Notes: generated by a model not told the origin, from the letters alone. DNA of 64,000 nt from Bacteroidales bacterium (GCA_021740585.1 JAIOZM010000004.1:27118-91117), one strand, 5' to 3'; numbered from the stretch's first letter, positions 54,924 through 63,897 are shown. Program-made: numbers and translations.

Positions 54924-54963
54924 ACTTACAAAAAATAAGAAATATGAAAAAAATACTTACAAA
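54924..54963 (-). promoter_or_regulatory. Two direct 9-mers upstream of asnB
   Basis: On the - strand the sequence TTTGTAAGT occurs twice, at 54963-54955 and 54932-54924, 31 bases apart, upstream of the asnB start. Three helical turns of spacing would put them on the same DNA face. The region (54880-54980) is otherwise very AT-rich. A regulatory role is only a guess. Confidence 0.25.
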
Positions 54964-55056
54964 TAGTAAATACGGCACATAAAATAATAAAGTTTATGAT
55001 GAAATTATAAGTAAGCATTTCAGGAGTCTGTTTTAATAGAGCTCACTTTTTAATCA

Positions 55057-55839
55057 TTAGGGCAGATAAATGATTTTTTGGGCCGATTGAAATGATTCGG
55101 TTTTTAGGAGTATGTAATAAACCCCTGCATTTAAATTCAGTTTTTTCAGGTTAAAATTGAATTCAACTTCGCCTTTTTCTTTTTGGCCTGAGTATAGATT
55201 GCTGATCAAACTCATTTTCGAATCATAAATATTTAATTGAATATCCCTTGTCTTATCCAGATTACATTGTACCATGAAAATATCTTTTACTGGATTGGGA
55301 TAAATATTTAATGCAATTGATTCCAAATTGGGCGCAATCCCTGTGGAGGATTCAGGAACAAAACTAAGACTAATGGTCTCAAAATAGGTTTGATTATCCG
55401 GAGTCAGGCTCACTTCATTTCCTGCTTTTGGAAAGGAAACCATAAGTATTGGACCCTGTGCATGTTCACTGGTAAATTCAGTTTTAATTTTATATTCCCC
55501 GTCGGGAACTACACTGCCGTCGACAGCTGTGGTATTCCAGCTAAGATTGTGACTTTTATGGCTGGCCAGAGTTGCTCCGGTGCTTGCGTCGGTTGTGTTT
55601 CCCGAGGACTTACTGTTCCATGTATATAAATATTCTTTTCTTTTTGAACCGTTCAGATTCAAAGTTTTTACAAAGGCTCCGGCATCGGTTTCTATCCAGG
55701 TAGCCATAACATGTTTGGGACTATAACCCCCACTTTTAGCCTTGCTAATGAAGTTAAAATTTACCACTCCGGGAGTTGCCTGGCTTAGAGCATTAACTGA
55801 GAATACAACGGCAACGAGAATTATTTTAATGGATTTCAT
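55057..55839 (-). CDS. DUF2271-type secreted protein with T9SS sorting domain
   Basis: A 260-residue protein; signal peptide residues 1-19 (ending ALSQ). Residues ~25-160 match the DUF2271 pattern: PKHVMATWIETDAGAFVKTL, YTWNSKSSGNTTDASTGATL and DGEYKIKTEFTSEHAQGPIL. The last ~75 residues are a T9SS type A sorting domain (LNIYPNPVKDIFMV, GVYYILL). DUF2271 proteins are periplasmic or surface proteins, often next to flavin/PepSY redox systems, but none is adjacent here. The product is probably surface-exposed. It is preceded by a good promoter at 55933-55962. Confidence 0.8.
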   Translation of the reverse strand: MKSIKIILVAVVFSVNALSQATPGVVNFNFISKAKSGGYSPKHVMATWIETDAGAFVKTLNLNGSKRKEYLYTWNSKSSGNTTDASTGATLASHKSHNLSWNTTAVDGSVVPDGEYKIKTEFTSEHAQGPILMVSFPKAGNEVSLTPDNQTYFETISLSFVPESSTGIAPNLESIALNIYPNPVKDIFMVQCNLDKTRDIQLNIYDSKMSLISNLYSGQKEKGEVEFNFNLKKLNLNAGVYYILLKTESFQSAQKIIYLP

Positions 55840-55932
55840 AATGATTTTTTTGTGATTTAATAGTATGTTATAATGGGAACTGCCATCAATTAATTTTATC
55901 CTTCCAAATATTTATAGATAGATTGAGTGGTA

Positions 55933-55962
55933 CAAAACTACACATATGTAAAAGCTTTACAA
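55933..55962 (-). promoter_or_regulatory. Bacteroidota-type promoter for the DUF2271 gene
   Basis: On the - strand, TTG (55962-55960), a 19-base spacer and TAGTTTTG (55940-55933) match the TTG-N19-TAnnTTTG consensus of the primary sigma factor. The implied transcription start would be about 85-90 bases before the ATG at 55839. Confidence 0.55.
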
Positions 55963-55995
55963 CGCAAGAATTACTTTTGGGCTGTTAATGGACAG

Positions 55996-56397
55996 TTAAA
56001 ACTTTATTTTAGATTTTTTGAGTCTGTTAGCCAGTATTTTACCAAAAGGGATTCCAATAATATAGCCTCCAATATTTAGTGCAAGATCTATCGAATTATA
56101 AGTCCTCGAAGAAATAAATAATTGCTGAAGTTCAGTAAGACTTGCAAAAAGTAATCCCAGTAGAAAAATCTTATAGTTTTGTTTAATCAAATTTTTTAGA
56201 AAGGCTCCCTCTGCAAAGAAAAAAAACACAGGTATAAGGAGATATAAAAAGAAATGCTGCAGATAATCCCATCTTAGTCCATCATTTTGTTCCTGAATCA
56301 TCTTATCTGAGAAAGACATAGATGTAAGGATGACTAATATTGAAAGCCACATATAAAAAACAGCTGTCCATAAGTACTTATTTCTGTATAATTTCAT
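55996..56397 (-). CDS. VanZ-like membrane protein
   Basis: A 133-residue integral membrane protein with about four hydrophobic segments. FASLTELQQLFISSRTYNSIDLALNIGGYIIGIPFG is the family signature region: Glu-Leu-Gln-Gln, Arg..Asn-Ser..Asp and N-x-G. VanZ-like proteins are linked in some species to glycopeptide tolerance, but most family members have no known role. Located between the DUF2271 gene and the ECF sigma factor; no clear operon, with a ~200-base gap to the sigma gene. The signature is described from positions ~85-121 here. Confidence 0.85.
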   Translation of the reverse strand: MKLYRNKYLWTAVFYMWLSILVILTSMSFSDKMIQEQNDGLRWDYLQHFFLYLLIPVFFFFAEGAFLKNLIKQNYKIFLLGLLFASLTELQQLFISSRTYNSIDLALNIGGYIIGIPFGKILANRLKKSKIKF

Positions 56398-56596
56398 GCT
56401 GCAAAAGTGAATAATATATTCAGATTCTAAAAGGAAATAATTACTTTAATGTGATTCTGTTGTTTCTGAGATGGTATGAGAAGTAATCTAAGATATAAAT
56501 CAGAATGCTTGTTGACTGAAAAACTATCAGCAACAAGCATTAATTAATAAATAAGAATAAAGGATGCGTAAATCTTAAAATAAATAAAAAAATATA

Positions 56597-57103
56597 TTAA
56601 GTAGCGTATTCCTTTAGTGAATTCATAAGTTTTTTGCGTGTAAAGAAAATCCGGCTTTTAACGGTGCCAATTTTCAAATCGAGCTCATCGGCAATTTCCT
56701 TGTATTTATATCCCTCAGTGTGCATCTGAAAGGGGCGTTTGAAATCATTATCCAATTGCTCAATTGCTTTGTGAATTTCCTGCATATGATATTCAGAATC
56801 TGGCTTCACCAAACTAGATTCATTCGAATTATTCAGGAAATAAAGATCCTTTGTATTATCGACTTTTGTATTCTCCCGAATAGATTTGCGGTAATTATTA
56901 ATAAATGTATTTTTCATTATTGTATAGGCCCAAGCTTTCAGGTTGGTAAATTCCTGAAATTTATCTCTATATGTGAGAGCTTTTAAATAGGTTTCCTGTA
57001 ATAGGTCTTTAGCTTCATCCCGGTTAGAGGTCAAACTCATGGCAAATCTTTCAAGGCTGACTTCCATTCCGATGAGTTCATTATTGAATTCCATTGCTGT
57101 CAT
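56597..57103 (-). CDS. ECF-type RNA polymerase sigma factor
   Basis: A sigma-70 factor of about 168 residues from ATG 57103 (MTAMEFNNELIGME). An upstream ATG at 57157 would add 18 residues but would lie upstream of a TATATTTG promoter box (57141-57134), so it is disfavoured. Region 2 has RDEAKDLLQETYLKAL and AWAYTIMKNTFINNYRK; region 4 has YKEIADELDLKIGTVKSRIFFTRKKL. No anti-sigma gene is adjacent, unlike many SusC/D-linked ECF factors, so its signal and regulon are unknown. It is not close to the PUL genes. Confidence 0.9.
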   Translation of the reverse strand: MTAMEFNNELIGMEVSLERFAMSLTSNRDEAKDLLQETYLKALTYRDKFQEFTNLKAWAYTIMKNTFINNYRKSIRENTKVDNTKDLYFLNNSNESSLVKPDSEYHMQEIHKAIEQLDNDFKRPFQMHTEGYKYKEIADELDLKIGTVKSRIFFTRKKLMNSLKEYAT

Positions 57104-57494
57104 AGTTGTAAGTTTGTTGTTAAAAATGTTTAACAAATATAAATCATTGTTCAACAAAAAGCTATTCAGTACTTGCTGGAACAGGCGTTTTAAGAGGCTA
57201 AATCTAAATAATTAAAAATACATAAAGGATTATAAAACAATATTATAAGCAAAAAATATTGATGGGTTTCTAAATAAATTATAAATAATTATGTTCTGTT
57301 TAAATGAGTAAAAAAGAGATTAGACAAAGGTCTGTCTAAATTCCACGAAATGCAATATTGTTTTGACAAAGGATTTGAGAAAAATAAGGGGGAGGTTTTA
57401 GGAGTTAAGTAATTTGAAGCTTTCAGGGGATTTTTTAGATTTCTTCATTTCTTGTCTTTTTGACTAAAGTTTTAGACTTATTTAGGCTTAAAAT
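57104..57494. other. Intergenic region upstream of the sigma gene
   Basis: No gene is seen. It has a TAnnTTTG-type box on the - strand (57141-57134) and a 7-bp inverted repeat ttagaca/tgtctaa at 57320-57339 with a 6-base loop, which may be a weak terminator for the downstream end of the OmpA gene or an operator. The rest is AT-rich. Confidence 0.4.
57134..57141 (-). promoter_or_regulatory. TATATTTG -7 box for the ECF sigma gene
   Basis: CAAATATA on the + strand is TATATTTG on the - strand, an exact TAnnTTTG match, 31 bases before the ATG at 57103. No TTG occurs at the standard spacing, so only the -7 part is supported. Confidence 0.4.
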
Positions 57495-60230
57495 TTATTC
57501 AGATTTACTAACCCTTTTAACAAAAGCATCACTAAATCCCATTTTTTTGATTTCCTGAAGTGTTTTATCTGCTTCAAGTTTATTCAGGAATATTCCGGTT
57601 GAATATCTGTAGAAATCATCTTTACCTTTATAGCTGACAATATTCTCGATATCCTTAAAATAATCTTCATTGGCAGGTTTACGCGTCGCACTAAATTGTA
57701 TGGTATAGTAAAAATCATAATTATCCATAATTATTTCATCTTCCGCAATTGTCGCGTCGAATCTTGCTAAGGGGATAATAAAGGCATCAGTATATCCCTT
57801 CAAAACAAAATATACCAGACTGTCCTGAGCTTCTGAGTATTCATCAAAAACCCCTGAAATATATCTGTAAAATTTATCTTTGCTTTGAATCTGTCTTATT
57901 AACTTTTGTTCAGGAAGTTGGTCTAAATCAATTTTCTGTCTTAGAGCCATTAATTGGATAGTAAAGGGGCCTTTTATTTTCTCCAGATCAGGTACTGAAG
58001 GTTGGAGAAGGTATTTGAATTCCGATTCATCTACAATTCTACCTGCATCGAATTTTGTATCAATTATCTGATTTAAGTATTCTATGGCAGCTCGTTTGTT
58101 TGCAAAACTACCTGCTGCATAAATATGTTTACGTCCGGTTTCATAAAGTTTCACCTTATTATCAACTCTTTTTTGTTCCAGGTTGGAGAGTTGATCTGTT
58201 TCATCAGTAAGAATAACATAATAATTTCTTGACGCCTCAGGTTTTAAGTGTTCAGGCACCATATATTCTTCGAGCCAAATCTTTTTATCACCTTGGGAGA
58301 GTAAATTAAGCTCAACCTGTCTGTTGAATTTTCTGCCTTCCGGATTGTCGGTACCATCAGGATTTTCATTGATGGCAATATTATTTGTTTCTCCTGCGGA
58401 TTTTGATATAAATCTTTCCTTGCTAATGCCTCTCGATACAAGGTAGTCGATAATTGATTGGTTTCTTCTGTTCGAAAGACGTAAATTATATTCTGCGCTT
58501 CCTTTAGAGTCTGTATGACCGGTAAGTTCGAGCATCATTTCAGGATTATCATCCATAAGCAAATATAGCTTCTCAAGCTCAAATTTTGACTCTTCACTTA
58601 ATTCTGATTTGTCGAAATCGAATAATATATTTTTAGAAATAACATACTCCCCACTCGAAACCTGTTCTGAAGTGAGGGTGCTTTCCACATTAATATTGTG
58701 TGCTCTTTGCTGATCTCCCAGACTGATAGATTCTTTTAATGTATCGTAACCAACCGATTCAACTCTGATTTCATAATCACCCGCTGTTACATCGAAATTG
58801 TATTCTCCGGTATTTTCATCTGGTTTTGTAACGGCAATAATTTCTTTAGTCTGAGTATTGATCAGGCTGATATTAGTGTTCTCATCTAAAATTCCCATAT
58901 CATCGGGAATAATCTTTCCCTTAATGGCGGTTAGTTTCTTTGGGTCGATATCTGCCGGGGAGACCATTGCCAGATCGTTTCCGCTAAACTTATATGATTG
59001 ACCGGTGTACAAAGCTTGCTGTCCATTGTTTAGTGGGAAGTAGTGCAGATCGTCATCATTACTACTTATTGGAAATCCCAGGTTTGCCGGATAGGACCAG
59101 GTACCACCCGGCAATTTGCTTGAATAAAATATATCGAAGCCACCCATGGTAGCATGACTCATGGAACTGAAATAAAGTGTTTTCCCGTCTGCAGTAATGA
59201 AAGGGGTTTCTTCTGAATAGATGGCATTTATTGGTTTGCCTAAATTTTTTGCCTCTCCCCATTCACCATCCGTTTTTCTTGTACAATAATAAATGTCCAT
59301 CGCACCATACCCTCCGGGTCGGTCGCTCGTGAAATATAGAGTGCTTTTGTCTTTAGAAAGAACGGCGTGAGTTTCATTAAATATAGTATTAATATTTTCT
59401 GAAAGAGGAACTGCTTTGTCCCACTTTCCGTCTTTAAACTTGGACATAAATAACTCTGAATTATAATTTTCTTTCCTTGAAATATATATTTCTTTACCAT
59501 CAAATGATACAGAACAAAGCTTTATGTTTCCATCTAGTTCAATCTGACCGTTTATTATCTCGGGTTTTGTCCAGATTCCATTTACAATTCTCGTCATAAT
59601 AATGGCGTCATAAAAGGGTCGGTTTGACATATATAGCAGGAGAGAGTCTTCCTCTGAGTATACTGAGTTATATCTTGAAAAGTCGTTATAATCACCTGTA
59701 ATTAAGGATTTTGAATTTATATCAACTGTATCCAGAATCATTACTTTTGAGAGCTCCACAGATTTTATCTGCTTGTTTATGAACTCAATTTCAGCAACAT
59801 CCCGAACCTGCATTACAGTTTTATACTTTTCATAATACTCAAGTGCCAGGTCGAGTTGATTATTAACATGGTATGCACGGGCAATAGCGAAAAGGCTTTC
59901 TTTTGGAGCGTTTCTTTCTTTATAAGATCCTTCGCGGTAACTGGGAGAGATTGATTGAACTGCTTTCTCGAGATAAGGTATAGATTTTGATTTTTGTCCC
60001 TGAAGACTAAGGTAATTTGCTCCTGTTAAAAACTGTAGATTAGCATTAGTCGGATCGCTTCTCAATAAATCCTGATACAAAAAGGCAGCCTCATCATATT
60101 CCTCCACCATGAAGAAATAATCGGCTTCAAGAAATTTTTTCTTGAATTCCTTCTTTTCTTCCTTGCTTTGCGATTTTACAAAGGTTAAGGAAAATGAAAA
60201 TAGAATTATTGTTACTAATAATCTGAACAT
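57495..60230 (-). CDS. PorE-like TPR / beta-propeller / OmpA outer-membrane protein with SPOR-like tail
   Basis: About 911 residues from ATG 60230 (MFRLLVTIIL); the frame extends to a TTG at 60251. Signal peptide ends FVKS. Domains in order: TPR-like helices (~20-140), PD40/WD40-like propeller blades (YFTSDRPGGYGAMDIYY and YFSSMSHATMGGFDIFYSS), a carboxypeptidase-regulatory-like domain, an OmpA-like domain (LTGHTDSKGSAEYNLRLSNRR) that binds peptidoglycan, and two SPOR-type ~75-residue repeats at the end (PFTIQLMALRQ, YYTIQFSATRK). This TPR/propeller/CRD/OmpA order resembles PorE of the T9SS; the SPOR tail is extra. It may help anchor T9SS parts to peptidoglycan. Confidence 0.8.
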   Translation of the reverse strand: MFRLLVTIILFSFSLTFVKSQSKEEKKEFKKKFLEADYFFMVEEYDEAAFLYQDLLRSDPTNANLQFLTGANYLSLQGQKSKSIPYLEKAVQSISPSYREGSYKERNAPKESLFAIARAYHVNNQLDLALEYYEKYKTVMQVRDVAEIEFINKQIKSVELSKVMILDTVDINSKSLITGDYNDFSRYNSVYSEEDSLLLYMSNRPFYDAIIMTRIVNGIWTKPEIINGQIELDGNIKLCSVSFDGKEIYISRKENYNSELFMSKFKDGKWDKAVPLSENINTIFNETHAVLSKDKSTLYFTSDRPGGYGAMDIYYCTRKTDGEWGEAKNLGKPINAIYSEETPFITADGKTLYFSSMSHATMGGFDIFYSSKLPGGTWSYPANLGFPISSNDDDLHYFPLNNGQQALYTGQSYKFSGNDLAMVSPADIDPKKLTAIKGKIIPDDMGILDENTNISLINTQTKEIIAVTKPDENTGEYNFDVTAGDYEIRVESVGYDTLKESISLGDQQRAHNINVESTLTSEQVSSGEYVISKNILFDFDKSELSEESKFELEKLYLLMDDNPEMMLELTGHTDSKGSAEYNLRLSNRRNQSIIDYLVSRGISKERFISKSAGETNNIAINENPDGTDNPEGRKFNRQVELNLLSQGDKKIWLEEYMVPEHLKPEASRNYYVILTDETDQLSNLEQKRVDNKVKLYETGRKHIYAAGSFANKRAAIEYLNQIIDTKFDAGRIVDESEFKYLLQPSVPDLEKIKGPFTIQLMALRQKIDLDQLPEQKLIRQIQSKDKFYRYISGVFDEYSEAQDSLVYFVLKGYTDAFIIPLARFDATIAEDEIIMDNYDFYYTIQFSATRKPANEDYFKDIENIVSYKGKDDFYRYSTGIFLNKLEADKTLQEIKKMGFSDAFVKRVSKSE

Positions 60231-60330
60231 AATTTTCTTAGTAACACGCAATTTATTAAAAACAAAAGGATGAATTGTGAATATTTATTAACGGTTAAGT
60301 GTATTTAAGCAAGCTATATCTATTGTTCTC

Positions 60331-60338
60331 CAAATATA
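60331..60338 (-). promoter_or_regulatory. TATATTTG box upstream of the PorE-like gene
   Basis: An exact TAnnTTTG match on the - strand about 100 bases before the ATG at 60230. The nearest TTG is ~25 bases further upstream, longer than normal, so support is weak. Confidence 0.3.
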
Positions 60339-60504
60339 ATGTTTTGAGAAAAAAGATGTAAAACAATAAAAGCTCACTTGTAAGTGTTAGAAATTCAGAG
60401 AAATAAAATTAAGATGTTAATTTTTTTCAGGACGTGTGAACAGTTAAATAGATTTTGAAGCAAAATTTAAGATACCCAATCTTTTGTTAACATAATTTAT
60501 CTAT

Positions 60505-61401
60505 TTATTGATGCTTGGAGTCGATAAGGTCTAGTAGTTCCCTTAGTTTATTAGCATCGTTAATATGAATCAGGTTCCTATTTTTTTCAAGTTTCGGACT
60601 ATCCAGATCAAAACCGCTGAACAGAATATCCTGTTTTGGGAAATAAGATGAAAGTTTTTCCAAAAATGTTATTTGTTCGAATGAGTCCAAACTGGTATAA
60701 ATTTTTGTAACAATATAGTTTGGCTTTAAAAATGCCCCGGCCTTTTTTAAATCTTCCAGGGGTACCGATTGTCCGAGGTAGGTAACTCTATGGCCTCTCT
60801 TTTTTAGAAGATAATGATAAAACAACAAGCCAAGTTCATGCATTTCACCTTCGGGAAGAAAGAGTAGAAAATGTTTGCCGGATGGGTTTGCTCTGTCAAT
60901 TGTGCCGTCGATGGCTGATATAATCTTTTGGCGAACCAGATTGGATATAAAATGTTCCTGAGCAGGATATATGGCTCCGGTTTGCCACAAGATTCCAATT
61001 TTATTAAAAAAGGGATAAAGAATCTCGATTACGGTGTCTTCAAAACCAGACTGTATTATTGAATTATTTAGGTGCTTTTCAAATTTTCTATCATCCATCT
61101 CCACCATCGACATGACCAGGTTATCTATTTTTGATTCATTATCCTCATTATCAATTGACAAATTCGTTATTTTGTTTATCAACTCATCAACTCCAAGACA
61201 GGCAATTTGTGATATTCTGTATCCCTTTCGGTATAAAAGGGCAACATTCAAAATTTTTCTCAGATCCTCATCATCATAATATCTGATATTAGTTTCCGTA
61301 CGTTTAGGTTCAAGCAATTTAAATCGTTTTTCCCAAATTCGCAATGTATGCGCTTTTATGCCACTAAGTTTCTCAATATCTTTGATAGAATAATTTGCCA
61401 T
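60505..61401 (-). CDS. MerR-type regulator with cobalamin-binding domain (CarH/LitR-like)
   Basis: A 298-residue transcription factor. The N-terminal MerR helix-turn-helix is SIKDIEKLSGIKAHTLRIWE with RYYDDEDLRKI. The middle four-helix region has the W-x9-EH motif at Trp139, Glu149 and His150 (LWQTGAIYPAQEH), which in CarH contacts adenosylcobalamin. The Rossmann-like B12 fold carries an E-x-H-x-x-G variant (E186, H188, G191) in place of the usual D-x-H-x-x-G, followed by GHRVTYLGQSVPLED. It may be a B12-dependent light or B12 sensor; the genes it controls are not evident, although carotenoid and photolyase genes are the usual targets and none is here. Confidence 0.85.
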   Translation of the reverse strand: MANYSIKDIEKLSGIKAHTLRIWEKRFKLLEPKRTETNIRYYDDEDLRKILNVALLYRKGYRISQIACLGVDELINKITNLSIDNEDNESKIDNLVMSMVEMDDRKFEKHLNNSIIQSGFEDTVIEILYPFFNKIGILWQTGAIYPAQEHFISNLVRQKIISAIDGTIDRANPSGKHFLLFLPEGEMHELGLLFYHYLLKKRGHRVTYLGQSVPLEDLKKAGAFLKPNYIVTKIYTSLDSFEQITFLEKLSSYFPKQDILFSGFDLDSPKLEKNRNLIHINDANKLRELLDLIDSKHQ

Positions 61402-61509
61402 TCGTCTGAGAGGGAAGATTTTGTGATTTATGGATGAAACATGATATAAACGTTTTAATGGAAGAATTGTTTACAATTGTAAAAGATTTTATTATTTCCA
61501 GTTCCTGCC

Positions 61510-62157
61510 CTAAAGCTTCCTTACAACCATCAAACCATCCCTGAGGGGCAGGATCAGGTTTTCGACTTCCGTATCGTTTTGAACAAATTTATTAAAAGAA
61601 TTTATTGCTTGTGTGGTGTGGTCGTTTTTAAAGTTGATATTATAAACTTTTCCATCCCATAATACATTGTCTGCAATTAATATGCCTCCCTTTTTAAGCC
61701 TGGGGAGGCACAATTTATAATAGTCTGTGTATTGTTCTTTCTCACCGTCGATAAATATAATGTCAAATTCCTCATTTATTTGAGGTAATAGTTCCAATGC
61801 ATCACCATGAATTACCTCAATTGAATTTTGGAGTCTGGCCTTGCGGATAAAAACCTTTGCATTATCAATTAGTTCATCATTAATCTCAATGCTGATAAGT
61901 TTCCCGCCGGATTTGAGTCCCCGGGCCAAACAAATCGCAGAGTAAGCTGTAAAAGTTCCTATCTCCAGAATTTTTTCAGGTTGCAACATTTTACTGAATA
62001 TCTCAAGAAATTTCCCCTGAATCGCCCCGGAGATCATTCGGGGATGAGTAACTTTAAGAAAAGTAAATCTTCTTAACTCACTTAAAATATCATCCTCCGG
62101 AGTAGTATGATCTTCCAGATATTGCTGGAATTCAGGTTTGAAATCGAATAAGTCCAT
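61510..62157 (-). CDS. Class I O-methyltransferase
   Basis: A 215-residue SAM-dependent methyltransferase of the caffeoyl-CoA O-methyltransferase type. Motif I is KILEIGTFTAYSAICLARGL, motif II is the ISIEINDELI region and FDIIFIDGEKEQYTDYY is the D-loop with divalent metal ligand, followed by GGILIADNVLWDGKV. The length matches the family (about 210-220). The substrate is unknown; such proteins act on catechols or tRNA (TrmR-like). It overlaps the stop of the upstream M16 peptidase gene by one base, so the two are co-translated. Confidence 0.9.
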   Translation of the reverse strand: MDLFDFKPEFQQYLEDHTTPEDDILSELRRFTFLKVTHPRMISGAIQGKFLEIFSKMLQPEKILEIGTFTAYSAICLARGLKSGGKLISIEINDELIDNAKVFIRKARLQNSIEVIHGDALELLPQINEEFDIIFIDGEKEQYTDYYKLCLPRLKKGGILIADNVLWDGKVYNINFKNDHTTQAINSFNKFVQNDTEVENLILPLRDGLMVVRKL

Positions 62158-63377
62158 TAGTAATATTGAAGAATTGAAATTAAATTTTTATTCAGAATTT
62201 CATTCGCAACTTCCAGAAGTTGCGCAGATGTCAGAGCCTCTATCCTTGCCGCAGTTTCATTCAGGTCTTTTACCCGGTTGTGAAGGAGGGTAGCCTTTCC
62301 CATCCTAAGCATTTCATATTCATTACTGTCGTTGGCAATGGCGATTTGACCTAAAAGCTGATTTTTAGCTTTTTTAAGTTGAAGACTACCAAGAGCCTCA
62401 GTTTTCAGTTTATTAAATTCAGTATAAACCAATTTGAGACTTTTTTCGAAATTCTCTTTATCGCAACCGAAATATACATTCAGGATACCTGTGTCGGAGT
62501 AGCTGGTATAATGCGATTCCACGTTATAGGAATAACCGCTTTTCTCTCGTAAACTCAAATTCAGCCGGCTATTCATACCGGGACCGCCAAGTATATTGTT
62601 CATTAAGGCTAAGGCAATTCTTTTTTCCGATTTGGCATGATAGGCCTGGTTCCCGACAATACAATGGGTTTGGTGTGTATTTCTTCTCGAGTGGATGCTT
62701 TGTGGTTCGTATGAATTGGGAATTATCCTGATTCGTTTTCTTTGTTTCTCTTTTACTTGTCCAAAATAATTCTCTGCTAAGTGAATAAGTTTAGTAAATG
62801 AAATATCTCCAACCGAAGACAAAACCATCTCATCTGTGGCATAATTTTCTTCTATAAATTTCAGAATATCCTCTCTTGAAAATGACAATATCCTCTTCTC
62901 GTTTCCAAGAATGCTTCTGCCAATAGCATGTTTATTAAATATTTGCTCCTCAAATTCATCAAAAATAAGTTCCGAAGGTGAATCCTCATAAGAGGAAATC
63001 TCATCGATAATAATTCCTTTTTCCTTATTAATTTCCTTTTCAGGAAAAATTGAATTGAAGCATAAATCATAGATAAGTTCTATAGCCCGATGATAATCGG
63101 CTTTCAGGAAAGAGGCATATACACAAGTATCTTCTTTGGTTGTGTAAGCATTTAATTCGCCACCAACATCTTCCAGTCGTGAAAGAATATGCCAGGACTT
63201 ACGTTTTTTAGTACCTTTAAAAATAACGTGTTCAATAAAGTGCGCCATGCCGTGCTCATTGGGCAATTCATCGCGCGAACCGGTGTTTACAACTAAGCCC
63301 AGGTGACCTACGATATTAGGTACTTGTTTATGAACGAGTCGTATTCCGTTTGACAGAGTGTGGTATTGGAAATTCAT
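62157..63377 (-). CDS. M16-family zinc metallopeptidase
   Basis: A 406-residue M16B-type peptidase. The inverted zinc motif HFIEH is at residues 46-50 with a downstream Glu near 127 (INKEKGIIIDEI) as third ligand. LNLSLREKSGYSYNVESHYTSY supplies the Arg/Tyr pair of the C-terminal half that closes the active site. The length is typical of single-chain processing-peptidase-like enzymes. No signal peptide is seen, so it is probably cytoplasmic. Its ATG lies 6 bases after a TACCTTTG box (63390-63383), which implies a nearly leaderless transcript. A co-translated O-methyltransferase follows. Confidence 0.92.
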   Translation of the reverse strand: MNFQYHTLSNGIRLVHKQVPNIVGHLGLVVNTGSRDELPNEHGMAHFIEHVIFKGTKKRKSWHILSRLEDVGGELNAYTTKEDTCVYASFLKADYHRAIELIYDLCFNSIFPEKEINKEKGIIIDEISSYEDSPSELIFDEFEEQIFNKHAIGRSILGNEKRILSFSREDILKFIEENYATDEMVLSSVGDISFTKLIHLAENYFGQVKEKQRKRIRIIPNSYEPQSIHSRRNTHQTHCIVGNQAYHAKSEKRIALALMNNILGGPGMNSRLNLSLREKSGYSYNVESHYTSYSDTGILNVYFGCDKENFEKSLKLVYTEFNKLKTEALGSLQLKKAKNQLLGQIAIANDSNEYEMLRMGKATLLHNRVKDLNETAARIEALTSAQLLEVANEILNKNLISILQYY

Positions 63378-63382
63378 GAGCG

Positions 63383-63390
63383 CAAAGGTA
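63383..63390 (-). promoter_or_regulatory. TACCTTTG promoter box at the M16 start codon
   Basis: CAAAGGTA on the + strand is TACCTTTG on the - strand, an exact TAnnTTTG match 5 bases before the ATG at 63377. With transcription starting about 6-7 bases beyond the box, the transcript would start at or next to the ATG. No TTG is at the standard upstream distance. Confidence 0.45.
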
Positions 63391-63652
63391 GAGAAAAATG
63401 TTGGTTAGCCGGTTCATTTTTAAGGAGATGTTATTCAGTTCCAAATGAAGATTTTTACCTGGCTCTTTTGTGCAGAAGTTCATTTTGTTCACTTGTAAGG
63501 AACTAGTTTCCTTTGCTTGCGAAGCCAGGATAGAATTTCACAATTCGTTTAACCGAACTTAGTGGAGCTTACTTTTTTCAGTCGAATGAACCGATGAATA
63601 CTAACTATTATGCACTTTTTCTTTCATTCAGGAACTTTTTGGAAAAAAGCTT

Positions 63653-63681
63653 TTGAAGATTCGAAAAATTATCTAAATTTG
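63653..63681 (+). promoter_or_regulatory. tRNA-Phe promoter
   Basis: TTG at 63653-63655, an 18-base spacer and TAAATTTG at 63674-63681, a close match to TTG-N19-TAnnTTTG. The tRNA begins 18 bases later. Confidence 0.6.
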
Positions 63682-63698
63682 CACCACTCAAAACAAAG

Positions 63699-63771
63699 GG
63701 TGCCATAGCTCAGTTGGTAGAGCACAGGACTGAAAATCCTGGTGTCGCTGGTTCAATTCCAGCTGGCACCA
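63699..63771 (+). tRNA. tRNA-Phe (GAA)
   Basis: A complete cloverleaf: acceptor arm GGTGCCA/TGGCACC, D arm GCTC/GAGC, anticodon stem CAGGA/TCCTG with loop CTGAAAA (anticodon GAA at 63732-63734), and T arm GCTGG/CCAGC with TTCAATT. The discriminator is A and no CCA is encoded (CCC follows). Confidence 0.97.
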
Positions 63772-63897
63772 CCCTCTGGAAAAAGTCGGCGAAGGCCTAC
63801 TTTTTTGTATTAAAAGAAACCCAAAAACGCTAAGCTCGCTTAAGCGTTTTTGGGTTTCTTTTAATACAAAAAATCGTTCCACGATTTTCCAGAGGGT
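63771..63897. repeat. Large palindrome starting at the 3' end of tRNA-Phe
   Basis: Outer arms 63771-63783 (accctctggaaaa) and 63885-63897 (ttttccagagggt) are complementary. Inside, 63802-63831 and 63843-63872 form a 30-bp perfect hairpin with an 11-base loop, and 63870-63888 form another small hairpin. The inner hairpin could terminate tRNA transcription. The first arm starts at the tRNA discriminator base. Confidence 0.75.

Larger units (their letters stand above)
63378..63698. other. Intergenic region between the M16 gene and tRNA-Phe
   Basis: It holds the M16 gene promoter box and the tRNA promoter; between them (63420-63640) no gene or repeat is seen. Confidence 0.6.

Noticed and set aside
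57104..57157. ATG at 57157 for the sigma factor
   Set aside because: It lies upstream of the probable promoter box at 57141-57134.
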